A stretch of DNA of 64,000 nt from an uncultured Clostridia bacterium. Lineage in GTDB: Bacteria; Bacillota; Clostridia; Christensenellales; Borkfalkiaceae. The position numbers and the translations under genes were made by a program. The stretch covers positions 62,001 to 126,000 of the forward strand of contig CANRDY010000002.1 in the NCBI GenBank assembly GCA_947629515.1. Direction: 5' to 3'. Shown here one piece after another: positions 43,450 through 53,042 of this stretch; position 1 is the stretch's first letter, and every line of letters starts with the position of its first letter. The notes beneath the pieces are model-generated. The model was not told the origin of the DNA. It did no database searches and worked only from the letters and a program-made list of their open reading frames with translations.

Positions 43450-44613
43450 ATGGACAAAAATAAAGTAATTTCCAACGACAAAAATTACATTGCCAACACC
43501 TACGCGCGCTTTAACGTCGTTATAAAGGACGGCAAGGGGAGTATTCTCACCGACGCGGACGGCAAACAATATATCGACTGTGCAACGGGAATAGGCGTAA
43601 ACCTCTTCGGAATAAACGACGAAGAGTGGAAGAACACTGTAATTTCCCAGATAAACAGGGTTCAGCACGTGTGCAATCTCTATTACGCCGAGCCTCAGAC
43701 CGAGCTTGCCAAACTGCTCTGCGAAATGTCGGGTGCGAAAAAGGTGTTCTTCGGCAACAGCGGCGCGGAGGCAAACGAGTGCGCCATAAAGACCGCCCGC
43801 AAATACTCTTCCGATAAGTACGGCGGGGAGCGGTACGAGATAATCACCCTCAAAGATTCCTTCCACGGAAGAACCATAGCCACGCTTTCGGCAACGGGAC
43901 AAGACGAGTTCCACAAGCACTTTGCGCCGTTCGTCGAGGGGTTCAGATATGCCGAACCGACAATGGAGGGGATATTCTCGTGCTATACCGAAAAGACCTG
44001 CGCCGTTATGATAGAGGCGATACAGGGCGAAAGCGGCGTTAACGTGCTCGACTTCAACTTTTTGAAACAGCTCGAAAAGTTCTGCAAAGAGAGAGATATT
44101 CTTTTGATAGCCGACGAAGTGCAGTGCGGGAACGGCAGAACGGGCTATTTATACGCCTACGAGGCGGCGGGTATTCACCCCGACATTGTAACGACGGCAA
44201 AAGCCCTCGGCGGCGGGCTTCCCATTGGGGCTTGTCTTTTGTTCGACAAGTGCGCTCAAACCCTCGACGCGGGCGACCACGGTTCAACATTCGGCGGCAA
44301 CCCCGTTGCGTGCGCGGGTGCGATAAGCATAATGAAAAGGCTCACCAAAGACCTGCTTTTGGAAGTTAAGGGCAAGGGTGACTACTTCCGCATGAACATA
44401 TCCCGCATAAGGAACGTTAAAAGCGTAAGCGGCATGGGGCTTATGATAGGCATCGAAACAGACCGCCCCGCCCGCGAAATTGCCGAAAAGTGCCTTGAAA
44501 AGGGGCTTATCGTGCTCACCGCGCACAAAAAAGTAAGGCTTTTGCCGCCCCTTAACATAACAAAAGACGAAATTGACGAAGCATTGAAAATTCTTAACGA
44601 GGTAATAGGATAA
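43450..44613 (+). CDS. argD: Acetylornithine aminotransferase
   Basis: 387 residues, PLP-dependent class III transaminase making N-acetylornithine. The segment FFGNSGAEANECAIKTAR, the aspartate of LLIADEVQCGNGRTG and the PLP lysine in TTAKALGGGLPIGA near residue 240 are present, as is GSTFGGNPVACA. AAGGAGAG lies just upstream of the ATG. The last base is shared with the argF ATG. It may also serve in lysine/DAP synthesis, as ArgD enzymes often act on succinyl-DAP intermediates. Confidence 0.95.
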   Translation: MDKNKVISNDKNYIANTYARFNVVIKDGKGSILTDADGKQYIDCATGIGVNLFGINDEEWKNTVISQINRVQHVCNLYYAEPQTELAKLLCEMSGAKKVFFGNSGAEANECAIKTARKYSSDKYGGERYEIITLKDSFHGRTIATLSATGQDEFHKHFAPFVEGFRYAEPTMEGIFSCYTEKTCAVMIEAIQGESGVNVLDFNFLKQLEKFCKERDILLIADEVQCGNGRTGYLYAYEAAGIHPDIVTTAKALGGGLPIGACLLFDKCAQTLDAGDHGSTFGGNPVACAGAISIMKRLTKDLLLEVKGKGDYFRMNISRIRNVKSVSGMGLMIGIETDRPAREIAEKCLEKGLIVLTAHKKVRLLPPLNITKDEIDEALKILNEVIG

Positions 44614-45515
44614 TGAAACATCTGCTTAAATTACAGGATCTGTCGAGGGAAGAGATCTTATCGATATTGAACCTTGCCGATCAGCTCAAATTCGAGCGCA
44701 ACAACGGCATTGCAAACAACACCTTACGGGGCAAAAAGTTGGGAATGATATTTCAAAAGGCGTCGACCCGCACGCGCGTTTCGTTCGAAACGGGCATATA
44801 CGAGTTAGGCGGCTACGGGCTTTTTCTTTCGAGCGCCGACCTTCAGATAGGCAGGGGCGAACCCGTCGAGGACACCGCACGCGTGCTCTCTCGCTATCTC
44901 GACGGTATAATGATACGTACTTTTGCCCAAAAAGAAGTTGAGGACCTCGCAAAATACGGTTCTGTCCCCGTAATAAACGGCTTGACCGACTACGCTCACC
45001 CTTGTCAGGTGCTTGCCGACCTTATGACCATAAGGGAGTACAAGGGGAGCTTCAAGAACCTTAAAATGACCTACGTCGGCGACGGCAACAACATGGCTAA
45101 CAGCCTTATCGTGGGAGCGGTAAAACAGGAAATGGCGATAGCGATCGCCTGCCCCGAGGGTTATGAACCCGATAAAGACATTATGGCTTGGGCAAAGGCG
45201 AACGGCGACTTCACTTTGACGCACGACGTCGAAGAGGCGATGGCGAACGCCGACGTGCTCTACACCGACGTATGGGCTTCGATGGGCATGGAAAAGGAGA
45301 AAGCCGAACGCGAAAAGGCGTTCAAAGGCTATCAAATCAACTCTTCCAACATAAAAAAGGCAAAAAAGGACGTTATGGTAATGCACTGTCTGCCCGCGCA
45401 CAGGGGCGAGGAGATCACCGCCGAGGTGTTCGAAGAGCACGCAAAGGAAATTTTCGACGAGGCGGAGAACAGACTTCACGCGCAAAAAGCCGTAATGGTC
45501 AAATTACTTAAATAA
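44613..45515 (+). CDS. argF: Ornithine carbamoyltransferase
   Basis: 300 residues. It makes citrulline from ornithine and the carbamoyl phosphate produced by CarAB downstream. The carbamoyl phosphate loop is KASTRTRVSFE near residue 50, and the ornithine-binding region MHCLPAHRGEEI near 255 identifies OTC rather than aspartate carbamoyltransferase. GGYGLFLSSADLQIGRGE and HPCQVLADLMTI also fit. Coupled to argD by an overlapping start. Confidence 0.96.
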   Translation: MKHLLKLQDLSREEILSILNLADQLKFERNNGIANNTLRGKKLGMIFQKASTRTRVSFETGIYELGGYGLFLSSADLQIGRGEPVEDTARVLSRYLDGIMIRTFAQKEVEDLAKYGSVPVINGLTDYAHPCQVLADLMTIREYKGSFKNLKMTYVGDGNNMANSLIVGAVKQEMAIAIACPEGYEPDKDIMAWAKANGDFTLTHDVEEAMANADVLYTDVWASMGMEKEKAEREKAFKGYQINSSNIKKAKKDVMVMHCLPAHRGEEITAEVFEEHAKEIFDEAENRLHAQKAVMVKLLK

Positions 45516-45546
45516 ATATTTGCGGAAAGGACGCTTTAATCACTTT

Positions 45547-46623
45547 ATGAAAAACGGCAAAGTTTATCTTACGTTGCAGAACGGTAAACAATTCACGGGC
45601 AAAAGGTTCGGCGCGGACGGCGAGATCATCGGCGAACTCGTGTTCACCACGGGTATGACGGGATATATCGAAACGCTCACCGATCCAAGCTACTTCGGGC
45701 AGATAGTCGCGCAGACTTTCCCGCTCATAGGCAACTACGGAATGATCTCCCCCGATCAGGAGAGCAAAAAACCGTGGGTGTCGGCTTATATCGTGCGCGA
45801 AAAGTGCGACGAACCCTCGAATTTCAGATGCGAAAAAACGCTTGATGAGTACCTTAAACAAAAGGGAATAATCGGCGTTTACGGAATCGATACGAGGGAG
45901 CTGACTAAAATCGTGCGCGAGGCGGGCGTTATGAACGCGGCTATAACTTCAAAGCCCCTTACGGACTTTTCGGAAGTAAATTCCTACGTCATAAAAAACG
46001 CCGTAAGGAGCGTGACGTGCGGCGAAGTTGAGTACTTCGGCAGCCCCGACGGGCTTAAAGTCGTCGTGTGGGACTTCGGCGCAAAGGACAACATAGTGCG
46101 CGAACTTGTAAAGAGGGGCTGTTACTGCATAAAAGTCCCCTCGTTTTACACGGCGGAGCAGATCCTCGCCTTCGACCCCGACGGGCTTATGCTCACGAAC
46201 GGACCGGGCGACCCCGCCGAGAACGTCGAAGTTATTTCCAATATCAAAAAACTTGCCGGAAAACTTCCCATATTCGGAATATGTCTGGGGCATCAGCTCT
46301 TCGCGCTTGCAATGGGCGGAAGCACCAAAAAGATGAAGTACGGACACCGCGGCGCGAACCAGCCCGTCAAGAACCTCGAAACGGGCAGAGTGTACATTTC
46401 AAGCCAGAACCACGGCTACGAGGTAATTTCTTCGAGCCTTCAGGGCGTGGGCAAGCTCACCTATGTGAACGCCAACGACAACACTTGCGAGGGCTTCGAC
46501 TATCCCGAACTCAACGCCTACACCGTGCAGTTCCACCCCGAGGCATGCGGCGGACCGCAGGACGCTTCGTTCCTGTTCGACAAATTCATAACTAAAATAG
46601 AGGAGAGCAAGCGCAATGCCTAA
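45547..46623 (+). CDS. carA: Carbamoyl-phosphate synthase small subunit
   Basis: 358 residues from ATG 45547; the TTG at 45520 would add nine residues of no family likeness, though the only AAAGG site lies closer to it. The subunit hydrolyses glutamine and channels ammonia to CarB. N-terminal FTTGMTGYIETLTDPSYFGQI and the class I amidotransferase triad (FGICLGHQL near residue 240, FHPEACGGP near 325) are intact. Serves arginine and pyrimidine synthesis. Overlaps carB by 8 bp. Confidence 0.95.
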   Translation: MKNGKVYLTLQNGKQFTGKRFGADGEIIGELVFTTGMTGYIETLTDPSYFGQIVAQTFPLIGNYGMISPDQESKKPWVSAYIVREKCDEPSNFRCEKTLDEYLKQKGIIGVYGIDTRELTKIVREAGVMNAAITSKPLTDFSEVNSYVIKNAVRSVTCGEVEYFGSPDGLKVVVWDFGAKDNIVRELVKRGCYCIKVPSFYTAEQILAFDPDGLMLTNGPGDPAENVEVISNIKKLAGKLPIFGICLGHQLFALAMGGSTKKMKYGHRGANQPVKNLETGRVYISSQNHGYEVISSSLQGVGKLTYVNANDNTCEGFDYPELNAYTVQFHPEACGGPQDASFLFDKFITKIEESKRNA

Positions 46624-49600
46624 GAGAGAAGATATCAAAAAAGTACTTGTAATAGGTTCGGGTCCCATAGTAATAGGTCAGGCGGCGGAATTCGACTACG
46701 CGGGCGCGCAGGCATGCCGCGTGCTCAAAGACGCGGGAGTGAACGTCGTTCTCTGCAACTCCAACCCCGCAACGATAATGACCGACAAGGCGCTTGCCGA
46801 TGAAATTTATCTTGAACCGCTCACCGTCGAAACCTTAAAGAGGATAATCATAAAGGAACGCCCCGACAGCCTTTTGGCTTCGCTCGGCGGTCAAACGGGA
46901 CTTACGCTCGGCTGTCAGCTTGCAAAGTGCGGTTTTTTGGACGAGTATGGCGTTAAATTGATAGGCGTCAACCTCGAATCTATCGACAGAGCGGAGGACA
47001 GGGAACTCTTCAAAGAGACGATGCAAAAGATAAATCAGCCCGTCGTTCCCTCGGATATTGCCTATTCGGTTGAAGAATGTCTTAACATAGCCAAAAAAAT
47101 AGGCTATCCCGTTATAGTCCGTCCCGCCTATACGCTCGGCGGCGCGGGCGGCGGCGTTGCCAAGGACGAAGAGGAGTTAAAGCTGATAGCCCACAACGGG
47201 CTTATGCTTTCGCCTATAACTCAGGTTCTCATCGAAAAGTATATCGGCGGCTGGAAAGAAATCGAGTTCGAGGTTCTGCGCGACGGCGCGGGCAACGTTC
47301 TCACCGTGTGCTCTATGGAGAACTTCGACCCCGTGGGCATACATACGGGCGATTCGATAGTAATCGCACCCGCCGTGACCCTTTCGGATAAAGAATATCA
47401 GATGCTCCGCACGGCTTCGCTCAATATCATTACCGAACTCAAAATCGAGGGCGGCTGTAACTGCCAGTTCGCGCTCAACCCCGATTCGTTCGAGTATTCC
47501 GTAATCGAAGTCAACCCCAGAGTTTCGCGTTCGTCCGCGCTCGCTTCAAAGGCGACGGGCTACCCCATAGCAAAGGTCGCAACAAAAATCGCCCTCGGCT
47601 ATACGCTCGACGAGATTAAAAACGACGTTACGGGCAAGACATATGCCTGCTTCGAACCGACTTTGGACTACGTGGTAGTCAAACTTCCCAAGTGGCCTTT
47701 CGATAAATTCCTCTATGCAAAGCGCACTTTGGGAACGCGAATGAAAGCGACGGGCGAAGTTATGGCAATAGGCACGAGCTTCGAAATGGCGATAATGAAG
47801 GCAGTGCGCGGGGCGGAAATTTCGATAGGCACTCTCAACATGCCCAAACTTGCCGAGCTTTCCGACGAGGAGATCCACAAACGCCTTTACGATTTGACCG
47901 ACGAGCGGCTGTTTGTTGTATTTCAGGCGATCAAGCGCGGCGTAAGCATAGACGAAATCTACAAAATTACAAAAATAGACGAGTGGTTCTTAAACAAACT
48001 CAAAAATCTTTCCGACTTCGAAGAGGAAATAAAGGGAGCAAAGCTCACCCGTGAGCAATATCTCCGCGGCAAAAAGTTGGGCTATCCCGATAAGGAGCTC
48101 GAAAAAATTTCGGGCAACAAACTGCCCGCTCACCGTCCCGCCGTGTTCAAAATGGTCGACACATGCGGCGCGGAATTCTCGGCGCAGACCCCATATTTCT
48201 ACTCGACTTACGACGAAGCTGACCACGATGAAGCCAAACCCTTTGTGCTCAAAAGCACCAAGAAAAGGATTATAGTTATAGGTTCCGGACCTATCCGCAT
48301 AGGACAAGGCATAGAATTCGACTATTCTTCGGTACACTGCGTTTGGGCGTTGAAGCGGCTGGGCTATGAAGTTATAATCATAAACAACAACCCCGAGACC
48401 GTCTCGACCGACTTCGACACGGCAGACAGACTTTACTTCGAAGCCCTCACGCCCGAGGACGTTCAAAACGTAATCGACATTGAAAAACCCTACGGCGTTG
48501 TAATAACTTTCGGCGGTCAGACGGCGATAAAACTGTGCGGCTACCTCGACAAAAAGGGCATACGTATTCTCGGCACTCCCGCAGACAGCGTCGACCTTGC
48601 CGAGGACAGGGAGAGGTTCGACGAACTTTTGGAAAACTTCGGCATTGCCCGTCCCAAGGGGCTTACCGTTATGACCAAGGAAGAGGCGGTAAAGGCAGCC
48701 GAAACGCTGGGCTATCCCGTGCTGTTGCGCCCTTCTTACGTAATAGGCGGTCAGAACATGACCATCGCCTTTACGCAGAACGACATTGAAAGGTACATGG
48801 ACGTAATTCTCGCCCAAAAAATCGAAAACCCCGTGCTCTGCGACAAGTATCTTATGGGTACGGAGCTTGAAGTCGACGCCATTTCCGACGGCGTGGACGT
48901 GCTTATCCCCGGCATAATGCAGCATATCGAGCGCGCTGGCGTGCACAGCGGCGACTCTATTGCCGTCTATCCGCCCTACAACCTCAGCGATGCTATGCTC
49001 AGAAAGGTGGTGGATATCTCGTGCAAACTTGCGATCTCCTTAAAGACCAAGGGGCTTATCAACATTCAGTACCTCATCTATCAGAACGAGCTGTATGTTA
49101 TTGAGGTGAACCCGAGAGCTTCGAGAACGATACCCTACATATCTAAAGTAACGGGCGTTCCAATGGTCGATTTGGCAACCAAGATACTTGCGGGACAGAA
49201 GCTCAAAAAGCTCGGCTACGGCACGGGGCTTTACCCCAATTCGCCGTATGTCGCTGTCAAAGTTCCAGTGTTCTCGTTTGAAAAATTAAACGACGTCAAC
49301 TCCCAGCTCGGACCCGAAATGAAGTCCACGGGCGAGGTGCTGGGCATAGGCAAGACCATTGAAGAGGCGCTTTTCAAGGGGCTTGTGTCGGCGGGATTCA
49401 ACGTTAAACACCCCACAAAGCAGAACCCTTCGGGCATATATTTCACTATAAACGATCAGGACAAGTTCGAAATAGTCAACATTGTTAAAAAGTTTGCCGA
49501 TTTAGGGCTTACGCTTTACGCCACCAAGGGCACGGCGCAGGTCATAAGAAGCGTGGGGCTTGAATGTACGGAAGTCGCCCGCCTTTCGACCAACGACGAG

Positions 49601-50668
49601 ATTTTCAAATTAATGGACGAGGGCAAGATAGACTACGTTGTGTACACGGGCAAGACGGATATCGAGTCGATTACAAACTATATAAGTTTGCACCACCATG
49701 CGATTTTGCTCGGAATTACCGTTTTGACTTCGCTCGATACGACCAACGCGCTTGCCGACGTTATTGCGGGCAGATACAACCAGTTCAACACAGAACTTGT
49801 CGATATAAACAACCTCAGAAAGCACAAGTTAAAGCTCAATTTCTGCAAAATGCAGAGTTGCGGCAACGACTATATTTTCTTCAATAATATGGATAACGCC
49901 ATAACTTGCCCCGAATCGCTTGCCATCAACTTCTCCGACAGACACTACGCGATAGGCGGCGACGGCATAGTTATGATCGAAAAATCGGGAATAGCCGACG
50001 CGCGGATTAGAGTTTTCAACAGCGATGGCAGCGACGGCGGTATGGCGGCAAATCCTTTGAGATGCGTTGCCAAATATCTGTACGACAATCGGTTCGTGCA
50101 GTCCGAAAATATAACCGTTGAAACTTGCAGCGGAGTGAGGGCTTTGAGCGTGAATTCCTTTAACGGAAAAGCAAGTTCTGTTATGGTCAACCTCGGCGCG
50201 CCCGTTTTTGACGGGGCAAGCATACCCTCGAAGCTCGACGGCGAAGTTATAAACCGCAAGATAAATATCGGCGGTAAGGACTACGAAGTTACCCTTGTCA
50301 ACGTCGGCAACCCTCACTGCGTTATCTTCTGCGACAAAGTGGACGACGTGGATATAGAAACGCTCGGGCAATCCGTGTGCGATTCGGGCTTGTTCCCTCA
50401 GGGGATATTCGTCGAGTGCGTGCGCGTTGTCAACCGCCTTACGATAAAAATGCGCGTATGGGAGAAAGGCAACGGCGAAACATGGTCGTGCGGAACGGCG
50501 GCGGCGGCTTCGGCGGTCGCTTCGATAGTCAACGGCTTCTGCGCCCGCGGCGAAATTATTACCGTTAAGCTCAAAGGCGGTGATCTGTTTGTAAACTACA
50601 AGCAAGACGGCGACGTAGAGCTGGACGGTACGGTCAAACTTTCATTCGAGGGTACGATAGAAATTTAA
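46616..50668 (+). CDS. carB: Carbamoyl-phosphate synthase large subunit fused to a DapF-like domain
   Basis: A single 1350-residue frame. Residues 1 to about 1070 are a complete CarB: two ATP-grasp halves (SGPIVIGQAAEFDYAG and SGPIRIGQGIEFDYSS at their starts; YTLGGAGGG in the first synthetase) and the allosteric domain. After a linker of about 10 residues, from 1076 on, comes a diaminopimelate epimerase-like domain: FCKMQSCGNDYIFF, GGDGIVMI, FNSDGSDGG, NVGNPHCVIF, WEKGNGETWSCGTAAAA. No start codon or ribosome site lies at the junction, so the two must be made as one chain. In the DapF part the first catalytic cysteine (usual MCGNG) is replaced (MAANP) while the second (SCGT) remains. Activity of the DapF part is therefore doubtful. 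It couples to the desulfurase gene by TAATG. Confidence 0.93.
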   Translation: MPKREDIKKVLVIGSGPIVIGQAAEFDYAGAQACRVLKDAGVNVVLCNSNPATIMTDKALADEIYLEPLTVETLKRIIIKERPDSLLASLGGQTGLTLGCQLAKCGFLDEYGVKLIGVNLESIDRAEDRELFKETMQKINQPVVPSDIAYSVEECLNIAKKIGYPVIVRPAYTLGGAGGGVAKDEEELKLIAHNGLMLSPITQVLIEKYIGGWKEIEFEVLRDGAGNVLTVCSMENFDPVGIHTGDSIVIAPAVTLSDKEYQMLRTASLNIITELKIEGGCNCQFALNPDSFEYSVIEVNPRVSRSSALASKATGYPIAKVATKIALGYTLDEIKNDVTGKTYACFEPTLDYVVVKLPKWPFDKFLYAKRTLGTRMKATGEVMAIGTSFEMAIMKAVRGAEISIGTLNMPKLAELSDEEIHKRLYDLTDERLFVVFQAIKRGVSIDEIYKITKIDEWFLNKLKNLSDFEEEIKGAKLTREQYLRGKKLGYPDKELEKISGNKLPAHRPAVFKMVDTCGAEFSAQTPYFYSTYDEADHDEAKPFVLKSTKKRIIVIGSGPIRIGQGIEFDYSSVHCVWALKRLGYEVIIINNNPETVSTDFDTADRLYFEALTPEDVQNVIDIEKPYGVVITFGGQTAIKLCGYLDKKGIRILGTPADSVDLAEDRERFDELLENFGIARPKGLTVMTKEEAVKAAETLGYPVLLRPSYVIGGQNMTIAFTQNDIERYMDVILAQKIENPVLCDKYLMGTELEVDAISDGVDVLIPGIMQHIERAGVHSGDSIAVYPPYNLSDAMLRKVVDISCKLAISLKTKGLINIQYLIYQNELYVIEVNPRASRTIPYISKVTGVPMVDLATKILAGQKLKKLGYGTGLYPNSPYVAVKVPVFSFEKLNDVNSQLGPEMKSTGEVLGIGKTIEEALFKGLVSAGFNVKHPTKQNPSGIYFTINDQDKFEIVNIVKKFADLGLTLYATKGTAQVIRSVGLECTEVARLSTNDEIFKLMDEGKIDYVVYTGKTDIESITNYISLHHHAILLGITVLTSLDTTNALADVIAGRYNQFNTELVDINNLRKHKLKLNFCKMQSCGNDYIFFNNMDNAITCPESLAINFSDRHYAIGGDGIVMIEKSGIADARIRVFNSDGSDGGMAANPLRCVAKYLYDNRFVQSENITVETCSGVRALSVNSFNGKASSVMVNLGAPVFDGASIPSKLDGEVINRKINIGGKDYEVTLVNVGNPHCVIFCDKVDDVDIETLGQSVCDSGLFPQGIFVECVRVVNRLTIKMRVWEKGNGETWSCGTAAAASAVASIVNGFCARGEIITVKLKGGDLFVNYKQDGDVELDGTVKLSFEGTIEI

Positions 50669-51819
50669 TGATTTATCTTGATAATGCGGCTACGACCAAG
50701 CCCGACGGCGAGAGCCTCGACCGCGCCATGCAATACTTAAAAGACGATTATTATAATCCTTCCGCGCTCTATGCGGAAGGGTATAATATTCAGTTGGAAT
50801 TGCGCCGCACGCGCGAGAAACTTCTTTCATACGTCTGCGACAAGGAAGAATACAGACTCAATTTTACCTCTTGCGGAACCGAAGCCGACAATCAGGCGAT
50901 TTTCGGAGCGGGCAGGCGGGGGAACGTTGTAACTACCCTCGGCGAACATTCGGCGGTATTTTCTGCGGTAAACGAGTTGAAGCAGAGGGGCGTTGAGGTT
51001 CGCTTTGCTTCGCTCAATTCCGACGGAAGCGTCAACCGCGAAAGCCTTTTGAGCCTTGTCGACGAAAAAACTTCGCTTGTGTCGGTCATTCACGTCGGCA
51101 ACGAGACGGGTGCGGTCAACGATATAAATGGGCTTGCAAAGGCTGTAAAGGGCAAAAACGCCTATGCGGTTTTTCATTCGGACGGCGTTCAGGCGTTCGG
51201 AAAAATCCCTTATAAATTGAGCAAAGATATCGACCTTTACTCGGTAAGCGCGCACAAAATCGGCGGAATTAAGGGCGTTGGGGCGTTGTTCCGCAAAAAA
51301 AATCTCATAATCAAGCCGCATATTTACGGCGGCGGGCAAGAGGGCGGCGCAAGGAGCGGAACCGAAAACGTATTCGGTATCACCAATTTCGGGTTCGCCG
51401 CGGAAAAGAAATTTGCGGCTGTCGAAGTCGATTTTGAAAGAATAAGCGGTATGCGCAGTTTGCTTTGGGAAAGGCTCGACAAGGAGCTTTTTACAATAAT
51501 TTCACCCGAAAAAATTATATCCGACGGCAAAATTGTTGCCTCTCCGTACATTCTTACGGTCGGAGTGAACGGCGTTCGCGGCGAAACAATAATGCACGAA
51601 GCCGACGACGCGGGACTTATTATAGGCACGGGTTCGGCGTGCGCTTCGAACGAAAAGAAGAGATTTTCGCGCGTGATACTTGCCTGCGGCGTAAGCGAAA
51701 GCCTTGCCGACGGTATTTTGAGAATAAGTTTTTCACCCCAAAACACGGTTGAAGAGTGCGCAAAAGCGGCGGAAATTCTGAATAAAATCGTGCGCCGCAG
51801 AAAAGAAATAGTTGATTGA
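50668..51819 (+). CDS. Cysteine desulfurase (NifS/IscS family)
   Basis: 383 residues, PLP enzyme releasing sulfur from cysteine as a protein persulfide. MIYLDNAATTKP opens the protein, FTSCGTEADNQAI follows, the PLP lysine is in SVSAHKIGGIKGVG near residue 195 and the catalytic cysteine in GTGSACASNEKKRF near 325. The stop of carB overlaps its ATG. It is followed and overlapped by thiI, the pairing known from Firmicutes where the desulfurase feeds ThiI for 4-thiouridine and thiamine. A strong hairpin lies within its first 40 codons. Confidence 0.92.
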   Translation: MIYLDNAATTKPDGESLDRAMQYLKDDYYNPSALYAEGYNIQLELRRTREKLLSYVCDKEEYRLNFTSCGTEADNQAIFGAGRRGNVVTTLGEHSAVFSAVNELKQRGVEVRFASLNSDGSVNRESLLSLVDEKTSLVSVIHVGNETGAVNDINGLAKAVKGKNAYAVFHSDGVQAFGKIPYKLSKDIDLYSVSAHKIGGIKGVGALFRKKNLIIKPHIYGGGQEGGARSGTENVFGITNFGFAAEKKFAAVEVDFERISGMRSLLWERLDKELFTIISPEKIISDGKIVASPYILTVGVNGVRGETIMHEADDAGLIIGTGSACASNEKKRFSRVILACGVSESLADGILRISFSPQNTVEECAKAAEILNKIVRRRKEIVD

Positions 51820-51820
51820 T

Positions 51821-52978
51821 ATGGAAAAAGTTATAATAATTCGATATTCCGAAATACATTTGAAGGGCAAGAACCGCGGTTACTTCGAGCGGGTTTTTAC
51901 GGTAAACCTCGAAAAGGCTCTTAAAGGTTTAAGGCACGAAATTCGCCGACAGAGCGGAAGATATTTGGTTGAAAACTTCTCGGAAGAGGATTCCGAAAGC
52001 ATTATTCGCCGTATTTCAAAAGTTTTCGGCGTTCATTCGTACAGCGTCGCGCTCAAAGTTGAAAGCGATCTCGACGAAATTTTTAAGGCGGCAAGGGAAG
52101 TTGCATTCGAAAGCGGTACTTTTAAGGTCGAAACCCACAGAGCGGACAAGACGTTCAAACTAAATTCGCTCGAAATCAGCTCGGAGATTGGCGGCAGACT
52201 GCTCGCTTCAAACAAAAATCTTAAAGTCGACGTTCATGACCCGCAGTTCATTGTCAATATCGACGTGCGCGAAAACGGTACGACGCTTGTGTTCAACCAA
52301 TTTATAAAGGGCGCGGGCGGCATGCCCGTGGGAACTTCGGGCAAGGGGCTTTTGCTGCTTTCGGGCGGTATCGACAGCCCCGTTGCGGGGCAGATGATAG
52401 CCAAAAGAGGAATGAATGTCGAATGTCTGCACTTTCACAGCTATCCTTACACCAACTTACAGGCGCGCGATAAGGTAATAGAACTTGCAAAAGTGCTTGC
52501 GCAGTACACCTGCGGCACGAAACTTTATATTATTTCGGTCACAAAAATTCAAGAGGATATCCATAAAAGTTGCAACGGCGAGTATATGGTCACCCTTTTA
52601 AGGCGGTTCATGATGAGAATTGCCGAAAGGATCGCCCTGAAAGTCGGTTCGCAGTGCATAATTACGGGCGAAAGTTTGGGGCAGGTCGCAAGCCAGACGA
52701 TAGAGGGAATGACCTCGTCCAACAGCGTTATAAAACAGTTGCCCGTTTTAAGACCTCTTTGCGGGTTCGACAAGGACGAAATTATCGAGCGCAGCCGCGA
52801 AATGGGCGCGTTTGACATTTCCATTCAGCCCTATGAGGATTGCTGTACGGTATTTTTGCCCAAGCACCCCGTAATAAAGCCCACGCTTTCGGCAGTTGAG
52901 GAAGAAGAGGCTAAGCTCGACGTGAACAGCCTTGTAGAAGAGGCGTTAAAAACGCTTGAAATTCTGACAATACAATAA
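51821..52978 (+). CDS. thiI: tRNA 4-thiouridine synthase ThiI
   Basis: 385 residues from ATG 51821, just after the desulfurase stop; TTG 51812 is the track's start. An N-terminal ferredoxin-like domain (RYSEIHLKGKNRGYFE) and THUMP domain precede the PP-loop LLLLSGGIDSPVAGQM near residue 180 and ITGESLGQVASQT near 282. It activates U8 of tRNA by adenylation for thiolation. There is no C-terminal rhodanese domain, as in most Firmicutes, so sulfur should come directly from the adjacent desulfurase. Confidence 0.95.
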   Translation: MEKVIIIRYSEIHLKGKNRGYFERVFTVNLEKALKGLRHEIRRQSGRYLVENFSEEDSESIIRRISKVFGVHSYSVALKVESDLDEIFKAAREVAFESGTFKVETHRADKTFKLNSLEISSEIGGRLLASNKNLKVDVHDPQFIVNIDVRENGTTLVFNQFIKGAGGMPVGTSGKGLLLLSGGIDSPVAGQMIAKRGMNVECLHFHSYPYTNLQARDKVIELAKVLAQYTCGTKLYIISVTKIQEDIHKSCNGEYMVTLLRRFMMRIAERIALKVGSQCIITGESLGQVASQTIEGMTSSNSVIKQLPVLRPLCGFDKDEIIERSREMGAFDISIQPYEDCCTVFLPKHPVIKPTLSAVEEEEAKLDVNSLVEEALKTLEILTIQ

Positions 52979-52980
52979 TA

Positions 52981-53009
52981 AAATCGGCGGAGCGTCCCGC
53001 CGATTTTTG
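52981..53009 (+). terminator. Intrinsic terminator after thiI
   Basis: Stem AAATCGGCGG/CCGCCGATTT with 6-nt loop and a five-T run. It ends the long arginine-thiI transcript. Confidence 0.88.
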
Positions 53010-53042
53010 CAATTGAAGCAATTGTTTTTTATTATTTTACCG

